A stretch of 64,000 nucleotides of DNA from Clostridiaceae bacterium M8S5 (GTDB taxonomy: Bacteria > Bacillota > Clostridia > Tissierellales > MCWD3): positions 3,906,001-3,970,000 of the forward strand of contig CP118523.1 in NCBI GenBank assembly GCA_029227815.1, written 5' to 3'. The notes beneath the pieces were generated by a model. The model was given only the letters and a program-made list of their open reading frames with translations. It was not told the origin of the DNA and searched no databases. Made by a program: the position numbers and the translations under genes. This document shows positions 29,124 through 38,158 of this stretch, in pieces. Each line of letters begins with the position of its first letter. The first letter of the stretch is position 1.

Positions 29124-30637
29124 TTATCTATATTCTATAATATATCTTGGGTGGAGTGTAGTCCCCCATATTGCAACTTTGATTTGTCCTGCCAATGGCA
29201 TATTATGCTCGTCAACAACCGTTCTCCACCATTCCCAGAAAAGGCCTGTACATTCTCTTGCTAAAACTCTTAGATTTCTGGTATTAGGTGGTAAATATAT
29301 AGTTGTTGCAAAATGTGCTGTAAGGTCTCTATCATTTCTATTCCATGTTTTATGAGTTAAAACTTCATTCCCTTTATCATCATATGAAACTTCATCCCAT
29401 TCTACATGAAACTGTGCAATATACGCTCCACTGTGATCAAGTATTAGTCGCCCACTACTATACTCAGTTGCTGTTGTTTCTACATAATCTGTTGAATTGT
29501 GAACAGCTGCTAATGAATTGTCTTTAACAAAAGTACTAGTGTAAGCAATTGGATATCCCGGATTAGTTAAGCTGAATGTAGCATTATCTTTAATAACTTT
29601 TCTAATTTCTTCAAAGTCTGTTGTTATTATTTTGTTATGCTGTTGAGAATCTCCACCTATAACTACTGCTGTAAAGCTACTATTCTTAATTATGTTTTCA
29701 AATTCTGTATTTGCTCCAATTTTTTGTCCTTTGATTAGTGCTTTAAATGCAGCTTTTACTTTATTGCTTTTAGATTCTGTCTTTAGTATAACGTATATAG
29801 TTCTTCCATATGCAACATTTGAAACCATAAGCGGAGGTGAAGCATTGCTAACTCCTCTGTTTGTAAGATCACCAAACTTTACACTCGAATCAAACAAGTC
29901 TGAAGGTCTACTTGGTAACTGAGCGCTTACAGTATAAAATATTTGTTTATACGAAGCAACCATATATTTTTGTTCTCCATTACTTATTGCTTCAAAATCT
30001 ATTCCAAACATTTGGTCTGCTACTTCAACATCAACATTTAATCCCATTTTGAGTTGGTTTTTACTGTAAACCATCTCTTCTTTATATTGAGTTCTTGCTG
30101 GCAATGTATGTGTACCTGAATTCTGTGCACTCCATCTATTAACAAGCTCATCTATAGCGCCTGTAACAGTCCCGTAGCTTGGATTTTGTACTTTTATTGT
30201 ATTATTTGTACCTAATCCAGGTAAATCAATACTGATATTGATAGGTGCCCTATCTGCAACTAAAGCTGTTGGTCTATTATTTACAAAATCTCTATTAGCC
30301 AATAGTAATGACCCCGGATACGTACGATCTTTTATTGAGTCAATAACGCATATATCAACTGGTGACGTGCCTAGTGATCTTTTTTTATGCTGTAACACAA
30401 TAAACTTTCCATTCTTATGATTCCTTCTCTTGGTACAAGATTTTCAACAACATCTCCTTGATTTGCTAGTACCTCATATTTATTATAGTTTAGTCCTAAT
30501 ATACCTGTATTGATGCTGTCTCCATTAGGTTGTGTGTTTGATTCTGCTGCAAAACTGGAAACAGGCTGTGCCATCATACTTACCGAAATACCTAGAACGA
30601 TAATTTTTTTTAAATATTTTGAAAATTTTGAATTCAA
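29124..30637 (-). pseudogene. Cholesterol-dependent cytolysin, split by a one-base frameshift
   Basis: A thiol-activated cytolysin of the perfringolysin family, secreted, which forms large pores in cholesterol-containing membranes. A TTG at 30635-30637 after GGGGAGG opens a signal peptide (IIVLGISVSMMAQPVSSFAA) and the usual NTGILGLNYNKYEVLANQGD, which runs out of frame after VPREGII and stops at 30371-30373. The rest continues in another frame from NGKFIVLQHKKRSLGTSPVD through SNVAYGRTIYVILK, NPGYPIAYTSTF and YSSGRLILDHSGAY to the C-terminus. The undecapeptide is ECTGLFWEWWR (29223-29255) and the Thr-Leu pair of loop 1 is in GTTLHP. Total length about 505 aa, as in intact relatives. One base is missing near 30412-30416. 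The gene may be broken, a sequencing error, or recoded; see findings. Confidence 0.93.
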
Positions 30638-30771
30638 TTTTGTTTCCTCCCCTTTGTTTTTTACGAATGGTTTGATGATTCAATTGTATTAATTCTTATA
30701 TGATAATTATTGCGATTTATTGGATATTATAATATTTACTATAATTTTACTAGGCATTATGCCAATTATAG

Positions 30772-32130
30772 CTATCGTAGTATTACAGTCCCTGTGCCTG
30801 TTGTAACTGTACTCCTAATAACACGAACTTCACGTGTATCATTAAACCTTACATTCTTTATTGTAATGCCACTAGCTTTAGGTAAGTTTTGCCTTAAGCT
30901 GTCTATATTCATACTCTTACTACTTTCATCTACTAAGGACCCTTTTAAAGTGTTTAGATTAGTATTATTACCAGCACTATCTCCTAGTTCTTCTTGAGTC
31001 AGTGGCATAGCTTTACTTGCTTCTACTTGAACATGCGTTCCAGCTACACAAGCAAATTTTCCATCTATTTTTGCACCCATAGGTCTGCATATTCTAGATA
31101 CCCAGTATTTAACACCATTAGGTGTAAACTGATTTTCCATCCAGTACCAATCCCATTCAGAGTATCCTGGTATGTGGCGGTTCTGATACATCCTTTTTAT
31201 TTCTTCTTGTGCTGTTAAGTCTCCTTGTCCAAATGTAACATTTACAAATGGTCTATGTTTCGGATGGTCAACTCTAGCATTACCTCCCCATCTTAAAAAA
31301 CCTGAAAAAGTAATATCATAGTCCATGTATATATTAACTGTGTATGGTATTTCTGATTTTTTCTTATAGCTTATTAATTTTATAGTCTTTTTACTCTTCG
31401 CAGGTACAGTTGTTTGATAATCTGTTGATACTGTAACACTATCTACATCTGAGGTTGTGTCAGTCCAAGATTGTCCTGCTTTGAAACTCCAGCCATGCTC
31501 AAACGAAGCGCTAGCAAATAAAACACTTACACTTCCTGTTGATTTAACTGCAAAACTTTCTTCAAATGAAATATTAGTAGATTTAGATACAGTTTTACTC
31601 TTTGTATATATAAAGCTTGCAACTGCTGTATCTTCAGTATTACCTCTATTAACAGCTTCATAGATTTGAGCTACTATTGGGTCTAAGTTTGTAACTTTTT
31701 CTGTGCCTTTTACGATTGTATTAGTATCTATATAGAATCTAACATTAGACACAGTCATTTTTAGTCTTTTATCTGCCCAAAATCCCCCCGAATGTGGGTC
31801 ATTAGGATTATATCTTGCCTGTAAAACATACTTGTTTCCTTCTTTTCTAAAGTTAAAATCTTCTCCAACATATCTACTTCTTGTGCCACCACACCATCCT
31901 AAGCCCATATAGTGTGCTAAATATGCATGTTGTTTGATAAAATCTGGAGAATTTATAATTTTTGCTTTAAGATCTTCCTCGTTTATAAATGAAAAGATTT
32001 TTGGAGGAAACGCATAAAGTGAGTTATTAGTTGCATAAGCAATATTGATATTAGGCAGTACATTTAATAATAAGCAAATTACAATAAATAACGATAGACA
32101 TAATTTCACAAAATTATTTTTTAAATTCAT
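30772..32130 (-). CDS. Aerolysin / C. septicum alpha-toxin-like pore-forming toxin 1
   Basis: Secreted beta-barrel pore-forming toxin, 452 aa. Signal peptide to about residue 32 (SLFIVICLLLNVLPNI). Family marks in order: EEDLKAKI, HYMGLGWCGG (about 73-82), RYVGEDF, ARYNPNDPHS, RLKMTVSNVRFYID, the insertion-hairpin region 190-225, TTVPAKSKKTIKL, ITFSGFLRWGGNAR, IPGYSEWDW. These follow C. septicum alpha-toxin and aerolysin closely. The C-terminal propeptide region (from about 375) has no RGKR-type furin site. The ATG at 32128-32130 follows GAGGAG. It lies 135 bases upstream of the cytolysin gene, in the same direction. Confidence 0.93.
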   Translation of the reverse strand: MNLKNNFVKLCLSLFIVICLLLNVLPNINIAYATNNSLYAFPPKIFSFINEEDLKAKIINSPDFIKQHAYLAHYMGLGWCGGTRSRYVGEDFNFRKEGNKYVLQARYNPNDPHSGGFWADKRLKMTVSNVRFYIDTNTIVKGTEKVTNLDPIVAQIYEAVNRGNTEDTAVASFIYTKSKTVSKSTNISFEESFAVKSTGSVSVLFASASFEHGWSFKAGQSWTDTTSDVDSVTVSTDYQTTVPAKSKKTIKLISYKKKSEIPYTVNIYMDYDITFSGFLRWGGNARVDHPKHRPFVNVTFGQGDLTAQEEIKRMYQNRHIPGYSEWDWYWMENQFTPNGVKYWVSRICRPMGAKIDGKFACVAGTHVQVEASKAMPLTQEELGDSAGNNTNLNTLKGSLVDESSKSMNIDSLRQNLPKASGITIKNVRFNDTREVRVIRSTVTTGTGTVILR

Positions 32131-32316
32131 ATAGTAGTAACTCCTCTCTTTTCTTTTATTAATTAAACTCTATATTTATGAAATTAAATTTAAATATGAA
32201 ATCATATATTTTTATGTTTTTATGTCTAAATCATTCCTTTATTTAAGCTTTATTAGTTGTTATAAATATAACTAAAAATACTAGCTAATACTTGATATAA
32301 TCTAGGTGCGCACCAA

Positions 32317-32356
32317 TGACTAGAAAATAAATATTCATTTTTCATTTTCTAGTTTA
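32317..32356. other. Hairpin in the gap upstream of toxin 1
   Basis: ACTAGAAAA and TTTTCTAGT form an imperfect stem with a long loop, without a T-run. The rest of the 526-base gap between the two toxin genes is very AT-rich and shows no gene. Confidence 0.35.
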
Positions 32357-32590
32357 ATATTATATCTCTGTATTGTGTTAAACTTTATCATTATAAAGTT
32401 CAATTTAGTCAACTATATCATATTTATTTCCAGTATGCAATATTTTTTTCCATTTTTCTATATTTTTTTTAATTTGGCATATTTTTTTATTTTACTATTC
32501 ATTTTTTTCCATATTATAATTTATAATTTATATTTTAAGAGTGGTTATGTTGTCAGTAAAACAATAATTCTGTCGTTTTATGATTTAAAA

Positions 32591-32638
32591 TGAAATAAGG
32601 ATATCTGAAAAATTACTTCTTCAGATATCCTTATTTAG
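32591..32638. terminator. Terminator downstream of toxin 2
   Basis: AATAAGGATATCTGA and TCAGATATCCTTATT form a 14-bp stem about twenty bases after the toxin 2 stop codon. Confidence 0.85.
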
Positions 32639-32656
32639 AATATTTTTTACAAATAG

Positions 32657-33964
32657 CTAGCTACGTAAATTTAATGCTCCAGCACCTGTATCCACACTGC
32701 TTTTAACTACTCGTACTTCAGGTGTATCATTAAATTTGACATTGTCTATCTTAATACCATTAGTTTTTGTTAACGCTGCTTTAAAAGTATTTGGTAAACT
32801 TTTAGATGTCATACTGTTTGATGCTTCGTTACCAGTCAATGGAACTGGATCATCACATTCAACTTGTACATGTGTTCCATCTATGCAGGTAAACTTACCA
32901 TCTATATTTGCTCCCATAGGTTTACAAATTTGTGACACATAATATTTTACTGCATTTGCTCCAAATTGTTGTTCCATCCAACCCCAATCCCATTGAGAGT
33001 ATCCTGGTATATTCTTATTATCATACATTCTTTGAATTTCTTCTTGTGCTGTTAGATCTCCTTTACCAAATGTTACACTTACAAATGGTCTATCTTTTGG
33101 ATGATCTGTTCTTGCATTTCCACCCCATCTTAAAAAGCCAGAGAATGTTATATCGTAGTCCATATATATGTTAGCTGTATATGGCACTTCTGATTTTGTT
33201 TTATAACTCATCAGTTTGATAATCTTCTTGCTTTTTGCAGGAACTGTAGTTTGATAGTTTGATGTAACTGTACTACTTTCTGCATTTGCAGTTGAATCAG
33301 ACCATGATTGTCCAGCTTTAAATTCCCATCCATATGTCATTGATCCACTTAAAAACAACACGCTTATAGAAGCTGTATGTTTTACTCCTATAGTTTCTTC
33401 GAAAGAATAGTTTGTTGAATGAGTTACTGTTTTCCCTTTTGTATAAGTGAAACTAGCATTCGCAGTATCTTCACTGTTAGTATTATTAACTGCATCAAAT
33501 GTTTGCGCTACTACTGGATCTAAGCTCGTAACTTTTTCTTTACCTTTTACAATTGATTCTGTATCTATATAAAACCTAACATTTGATACTCTCATTTTAA
33601 GCCTCTTGTCTGCCCAAAAGCCACTTGCATGTGGATCGTTAGGGTTATATCTTGCTTGTAAAATGTATCCATCTCCATCTTTTCTAAATTCAAAATCATC
33701 TCCAACATATTGACTGGCTGTACCACCACACCAGCCAAAACCCATATAATGTGCTAGATTTGCATGATTTTTAATAAATTCTGGTGAACTTATTATTTTA
33801 GCCTTCAGATCTTCTTCATTTATAAATGGAAAAAGTTTTGGAGGATATTTAGTAATCGAAGTATCAGCTGCATATGCAACATTACTAGGTACTAAATTCA
33901 AGGTCAAACACGCTGCTACAAATAAATATAAAACTGTTTTAATAAATTTACTTTTGATTTTCAT
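32657..33964 (-). CDS. Aerolysin / C. septicum alpha-toxin-like pore-forming toxin 2
   Basis: Paralogue of 30772-32130, 435 aa and very similar along the whole length. Signal peptide to about residue 32 (VLYLFVAACLTLNLVPSNVA), then EEDLKAKIISSPEFIKNHAN, HYMGFGWCGGTASQYVG, ARYNPNDPHASG, RLKMRVSNVRFYID, ITFSGFLRWGGNAR and IPGYSQWDW. Compared with toxin 1 the C-terminal propeptide region is about 16 residues shorter and also lacks an Arg-rich furin site. ATG at 33962-33964 after AGGAGG. It has its own promoter and a large inverted repeat in the leader, so it may be controlled separately from toxin 1. Likely a recent tandem duplication. Confidence 0.94.
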   Translation of the reverse strand: MKIKSKFIKTVLYLFVAACLTLNLVPSNVAYAADTSITKYPPKLFPFINEEDLKAKIISSPEFIKNHANLAHYMGFGWCGGTASQYVGDDFEFRKDGDGYILQARYNPNDPHASGFWADKRLKMRVSNVRFYIDTESIVKGKEKVTSLDPVVAQTFDAVNNTNSEDTANASFTYTKGKTVTHSTNYSFEETIGVKHTASISVLFLSGSMTYGWEFKAGQSWSDSTANAESSTVTSNYQTTVPAKSKKIIKLMSYKTKSEVPYTANIYMDYDITFSGFLRWGGNARTDHPKDRPFVSVTFGKGDLTAQEEIQRMYDNKNIPGYSQWDWGWMEQQFGANAVKYYVSQICKPMGANIDGKFTCIDGTHVQVECDDPVPLTGNEASNSMTSKSLPNTFKAALTKTNGIKIDNVKFNDTPEVRVVKSSVDTGAGALNLRS

Positions 33965-33989
33965 AAATATAACCTCCTACATCAATATT

Positions 33990-34025
33990 GTTTACATAAT
34001 ATTAATATTTCCTGATTATGTAAAC
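33990..34025. promoter_or_regulatory. Inverted repeat in the toxin 2 leader
   Basis: GTTTACATAAT (33990-34000) and ATTATGTAAAC (34015-34025), 11 bp each, 14 bases apart. It lies between the promoter and the start codon and could be an operator or an mRNA hairpin. Confidence 0.6.
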
Positions 34026-34040
34026 GATGTTTATACTATT

Positions 34041-34068
34041 ATTATACCACGAAAATCTATTGTATCAA
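34041..34068 (-). promoter_or_regulatory. Promoter of toxin 2
   Basis: Minus-strand TTGATA (34063-34068), a 16-base spacer and TATAAT (34041-34046), about 77 bases before the start codon. Confidence 0.7.
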
Positions 34069-34187
34069 TGTTGTTTCACGCCCAAAATCAACAGTTTCAT
34101 TGACTATTTGTATAATATATTGAAGAATGTCCAATAAATAATGATTAGTTTACATATGTGTTGATTTATTATGTTATACATGAGAAA

Positions 34188-34213
34188 AAGAAGTGTCTTA
34201 AAAAGACACCTCC
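34188..34213 (-). terminator. Terminator of the redox/lipoprotein operon
   Basis: Minus-strand GGTGTCTT and AAGACACTT stem followed by CTTTTTCTC, about 100 bases after the lipoprotein stop codon. Confidence 0.7.
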
Positions 34214-34308
34214 AAGGGGCTGATATTTTACTTATATACAATTTTTAACATAGAATTTAGTAAATTCAATAATATTCACTATAAGGTATTATACAAATTC
34301 TCTATAAA

Positions 34309-35709
34309 CTATTTTTCTATGACATAAGAACTGTCTTTTTTAGTATAATCCACATCTTGTATTGTTAAATGCTCTGTTTTAATGTTCAATTTTCCACCAT
34401 TTTCTTTTATATTACTTTTTTTAATATATATTATATAATACATTCCATCGTCAGAATTTATAGTGTCTTGCCCCCTAAGTTCAATTTTACTTTTATCTCC
34501 ACGATTTGCTGTACCAGTAGTATTGGTATTTAATGTCTTATATTCATTACTCACTTTAAAATTAATGAATTCACCGTATTCCATAGAACCTGGAAATATA
34601 TTCTGATTAATTACTACTTTTGTATAATCACTTAATTTCATAATTTTATAAAGTTTTTCTATCTTCTTTGATGCCTCTTTTTGAGTTTCCTCATAATATT
34701 TATCTATTTCTTGTTTAAGTTTCTTATTATCTATTGCTTTTGTTTCTTTAGTTATATTAGTTAATAACTCTAAAGGATGTTTTCCTTTAGCTATAGTATC
34801 TATTAAATCATGCTTCCCTTTCATCGCTAAATAAAATAGTGGCAAAGATGCTGTATGGTAAAATTCTTCAGTCTTGTTTCTTATTGTTCCTTTTATACTT
34901 TTTTTGTTTAGCTCATAAGCATACTTTGCTATAGATTCTAAGTTTCCTTTTAACTCTGGTTTTAGCGCGACTGCTAAATACATGTTTTCTAAAAATGTAG
35001 CAGTCCCCTCGCTTATTGAAATATTTAAATTTCCTTCTAAATCACCATTATACTCTTTCTTTAGTTTATTAAAATAATAAAGAGCTTCGCTATCGCCTTT
35101 TTCATTCTTGCCGTCTATTTTTTCTCTTAATCTAGTATCTGCTTCATTCATATAGTAGCGTGCCATAACATTCTCAGGGTATATTGTACCTCTAGGTAAG
35201 CTTTTCTCTACTCCAATTTTATCTATCCATTTTTGTCCATAAAAATGATAGCCTTCATGCACAGCAAAGTTAAAAGCCAGATTGTCATCACCTTCATACT
35301 TCACAAATATTGTGTCTTTTCCTTTGATTTTTCCTTTTGAATAATAAGACAATATTTTATCATTTGGTAATTCTGTTTTATTAACAATTTCTTTTTTACC
35401 ATTACCATCAATATTCCATATTACAGCTTTTTCGTTTTTATCTGAAAAAAATACTACTTGCTTATCTTTTATATCATAACCACCCCAATATGGTAATCTA
35501 AAATCCCTAATATTATCAAGCATTCTAATTATATTTACATAATCCTTAGGTACATCTGCACTTTTCTTCTTTCCATTTTCACCTTTACTTATAAGCTTTT
35601 GTTTAGCATTTGATTCTTGGCTTGATACTTTCTTTCCTTGTGTACAACCAGTTGCAATCATGGCTATTGTTAAAGCAACTGCTATCGCTAATCGTCCTTT
35701 TCTATCCAT
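34309..35709 (-). CDS. Lipoprotein with a zinc-metallopeptidase-like motif
   Basis: 466 aa, family not recognised. Signal peptide with lipobox MIATGC at Cys22. A candidate HExxH metal site is in FAVHEGYHFYGQ, and a downstream SEGTATFLENMY could supply the third, glutamate ligand, as in gluzincins. The rest is mostly helical and rich in Lys. The ATG follows AAGGAGG. It is the last gene of the operon, 53 bases after the TlpA-like gene. An extracellular, membrane-anchored peptidase is a reasonable inference from the motif alone; the operon's other proteins give no substrate. Confidence 0.7.
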   Translation of the reverse strand: MDRKGRLAIAVALTIAMIATGCTQGKKVSSQESNAKQKLISKGENGKKKSADVPKDYVNIIRMLDNIRDFRLPYWGGYDIKDKQVVFFSDKNEKAVIWNIDGNGKKEIVNKTELPNDKILSYYSKGKIKGKDTIFVKYEGDDNLAFNFAVHEGYHFYGQKWIDKIGVEKSLPRGTIYPENVMARYYMNEADTRLREKIDGKNEKGDSEALYYFNKLKKEYNGDLEGNLNISISEGTATFLENMYLAVALKPELKGNLESIAKYAYELNKKSIKGTIRNKTEEFYHTASLPLFYLAMKGKHDLIDTIAKGKHPLELLTNITKETKAIDNKKLKQEIDKYYEETQKEASKKIEKLYKIMKLSDYTKVVINQNIFPGSMEYGEFINFKVSNEYKTLNTNTTGTANRGDKSKIELRGQDTINSDDGMYYIIYIKKSNIKENGGKLNIKTEHLTIQDVDYTKKDSSYVIEK

Positions 35710-35761
35710 TTTATGTCCTCCTTCAATAGTTAGTATTGTTTTGTTCCGTTATAGAACTACC

Positions 35762-36364
35762 TTATTTATTTTTTAATGCTTTTGTTATTATCTTTTTAAA
35801 ATGCTCATAATCAGCACCACCTGGAACAAATTCATCTAATATCTTACCCTCTTTGTTTACAACTAATGTAACTGGAATATAGTCAAAGTATTTAGTTATC
35901 TGGGTGGTAAGTTCTTTATTTTCTAACAGGTTAGTGTAACTAATATTCTTTTGCTTTAAAATGTCTTTTGCTTCATCTTTTTCTTGCTCACTAACCAACC
36001 CAAGCACTCTAACCTTACCTTCAAATTTTTTTGATATTTTTTCTAACTCGGGCATCTCCTCTATACATGGATTACAACCAACTGACCACAAATTTATCAA
36101 TGTTATATCATGTTCCTTAAATATTTCGCTGTTTATGCTATTTCCTTTAGTATCTTTTGTGCTAAATTTTAAAATTTTACCTGCTATTGGATTAGCCTCC
36201 GGTGTAGACTCAAATGAATCGCTATTACTATTAGTTGCTTCATGTGCTTGTTGGCTAGCCATTTCATTACCTCCAAATAGTCCAGGGTTAAAAACAATTA
36301 AACATGTAAAAATACCAAGTACAACAACTACTACCGAAAACGAAACCATTAATTTTTTATTCAT
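35762..36364 (-). CDS. TlpA-like thiol-disulfide oxidoreductase
   Basis: Membrane-anchored thioredoxin-fold protein facing outward, 200 aa. One N-terminal hydrophobic segment (VSFSVVVVVLGIFTCLIVFN), a Ser/Asn-rich linker, then ITLINLWSVGCNPCIEEMPE with the CNPC redox pair and YIPVTLVVNKEG with the cis-Pro region. It is in an operon with a NapH-like ferredoxin and a small CXXC protein, which suggests electron supply to extracytoplasmic thiols. ATG after GAGGAAG. Confidence 0.9.
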   Translation of the reverse strand: MNKKLMVSFSVVVVVLGIFTCLIVFNPGLFGGNEMASQQAHEATNSNSDSFESTPEANPIAGKILKFSTKDTKGNSINSEIFKEHDITLINLWSVGCNPCIEEMPELEKISKKFEGKVRVLGLVSEQEKDEAKDILKQKNISYTNLLENKELTTQITKYFDYIPVTLVVNKEGKILDEFVPGGADYEHFKKIITKALKNK

Positions 36365-36385
36365 AATATTCTTCCTCTCTTTTTT

Positions 36386-37270
36386 TTATTTGTAAACGGA
36401 ATAAACAATTGATATAATACAAGCCATCATAAGTGGCCATTCTACAAATGTCACATCATGTTTGTTATCTTGCTCTACTAACTTATCATCAATAGCCTGT
36501 GTAGAGTTATTTATAGATATGATTTTAAGCCATTTTATTAACAAAATGATTACTACTATAGAAATTGCTGCTAATATCACCAATATCAAAGCAGTGGATT
36601 CATACCAATAAATAAATTTAGAGATTATATTACTTGGATATCTTTCTATAAAGACACTAAGTCCATTCATCATAAAGTGCATAAGCATAGCCGGTAATAT
36701 TGAATCCGTTATTACAACGACATACGTTAAAACTATACCTACAACCATGGTATATGATAACTGAATAAAGTCATTATGAAATAACCCAAATAATACTCCA
36801 TTCATTATTGCTACTTTCCATAACGGTATACCCCTATAACCATTTAATACTATCCCTCTCATCACTACTTCCTCGCAAATCGCAGGAGTTATAGCTATCA
36901 TGAATATTGACATAAATAGTGAAACTTCATTGCCTCCTCCACTCATAGTTGCCATGGAATTATATCCATTTCCTATTAAGGTGCTCATAATATTAGCAGC
37001 TACTGCTGTTATAGGCTGTAATGCTAAAAGTATAAATGCTGATATAGCTAATTGTTTTATATTGACGCTATTTAACCTTAAAACTTTTTTAAAACTTTTA
37101 TTACTAACAAGAATGTATATAACTGATGGAACTAATATGAATAAATACATATAAGATACTTCTATAAAATTCTGACTTACACCTAACTTAGTTATAACCA
37201 TATTACCTAGTGGCAGTAAAATTGCTATTATTAAATAAAACATATTGCTTTTAAATCTCTCATAATACAT
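36386..37270 (-). CDS. CPBP family intramembrane metalloprotease
   Basis: Abi/CAAX-type integral membrane protease, 294 aa, about eight hydrophobic segments. Motif 1 EEVVMRGIVLNGYRG, motif 2 GVLFGLFHNDF and motif 3 SILPAMLMHFMMNGLS carry the expected Glu, His and His/Asn residues. Overlap is avoided by only three bases with the upstream ferredoxin gene. Members of the family have been linked to bacteriocin maturation or immunity; here the operon is redox-related and the role is unclear. Confidence 0.9.
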   Translation of the reverse strand: MYYERFKSNMFYLIIAILLPLGNMVITKLGVSQNFIEVSYMYLFILVPSVIYILVSNKSFKKVLRLNSVNIKQLAISAFILLALQPITAVAANIMSTLIGNGYNSMATMSGGGNEVSLFMSIFMIAITPAICEEVVMRGIVLNGYRGIPLWKVAIMNGVLFGLFHNDFIQLSYTMVVGIVLTYVVVITDSILPAMLMHFMMNGLSVFIERYPSNIISKFIYWYESTALILVILAAISIVVIILLIKWLKIISINNSTQAIDDKLVEQDNKHDVTFVEWPLMMACIISIVYSVYK

Positions 37271-37273
37271 TAT

Positions 37274-38158
37274 TTAATTTACCTCCTTTTTTATTAATTT
37301 ATCTTTATTGTTCTTTAAACTAAAGCTACTTTTCAATGCATCTGTAGGGCAGTAAGTTATACATTCGCCGCACCTTATGCATTCAGCACTATTTTGATTT
37401 TCTTTTGGATTAATATCCATTTTACAAACTCTGCTACATTCATTACAAGAGATACATTTATCATTATCAATAGTTATTTGATAAAACGAAACTTTGTTAA
37501 AAATGCCATAGATTACTGCTAATGGGCAAAAGATTTTACAAAATGGCCTATACATGAATACAGATAAAACTAATATGACAATTAATATAGACAACTTATA
37601 AAAATATAAAAAACCTATTATACTCTGTAGCGATTTATTTATTAATACTAAAAATATTCCTCCTTCTAAAGTCCCTACTGGGCAAATATACTTACAAAAA
37701 TAAGGCGCTCCTGTCCCAACATCATTAGTAAAAAACATTGGCAAAATTATAACTGTAACTAACAGTATAGGATACTTTACATACTTAAATATTTTATGTA
37801 ATTTATATTTTTTGCTAGGTATTTTATATATCATATCTTGTAAAAATCCAAATGGACACAAGAAACCACATATCAATCTTCCAAAAAGTATTCCAAGCAT
37901 TATTAATGTACCGAAGATATAAAATGAAAAGTACTTTTTTCTCTTACCCAATACTGCTTGTAATGACCCTATAGGACATGAAAACCTAGCTCCTGGACAC
38001 GAATAACAATTCATAAAAGGAACACAGACCATTTTTGTATTACTTTTACATATTGTTTTATCTATAAATCCTCTAAAATAAGAATTTGTTCCTATTAAAG
38101 TAAGTATCTGAATAATCCTTCTATTTATTAATGACTTAAATTTATCCAATTCCAACAC
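37274..38158 (-). CDS. NapH/YccM-like membrane 4Fe-4S ferredoxin
   Basis: Polytopic membrane electron carrier, 294 aa, with several transmembrane helices. The periplasm-side CPFGFLQD and CPVGTLEGG motifs are those of the NapH/CcoG group. Two ferredoxin clusters close the protein: CISCNECSRVCKMDINPKE and CIRCGECITYCPTDAL. GTG start at 38156-38158, overlapping the preceding small CXXC gene by 17 bases, so translation is coupled. It may pass electrons from the cytoplasm to the TlpA-like protein. Confidence 0.88.
   Translation of the reverse strand: MLELDKFKSLINRRIIQILTLIGTNSYFRGFIDKTICKSNTKMVCVPFMNCYSCPGARFSCPIGSLQAVLGKRKKYFSFYIFGTLIMLGILFGRLICGFLCPFGFLQDMIYKIPSKKYKLHKIFKYVKYPILLVTVIILPMFFTNDVGTGAPYFCKYICPVGTLEGGIFLVLINKSLQSIIGFLYFYKLSILIVILVLSVFMYRPFCKIFCPLAVIYGIFNKVSFYQITIDNDKCISCNECSRVCKMDINPKENQNSAECIRCGECITYCPTDALKSSFSLKNNKDKLIKKEVN

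Noticed and set aside
30710..30997. Plus-strand frames opposite the toxin genes
   Set aside because: They are antisense to well-supported toxin coding sequence and have no site or homology.
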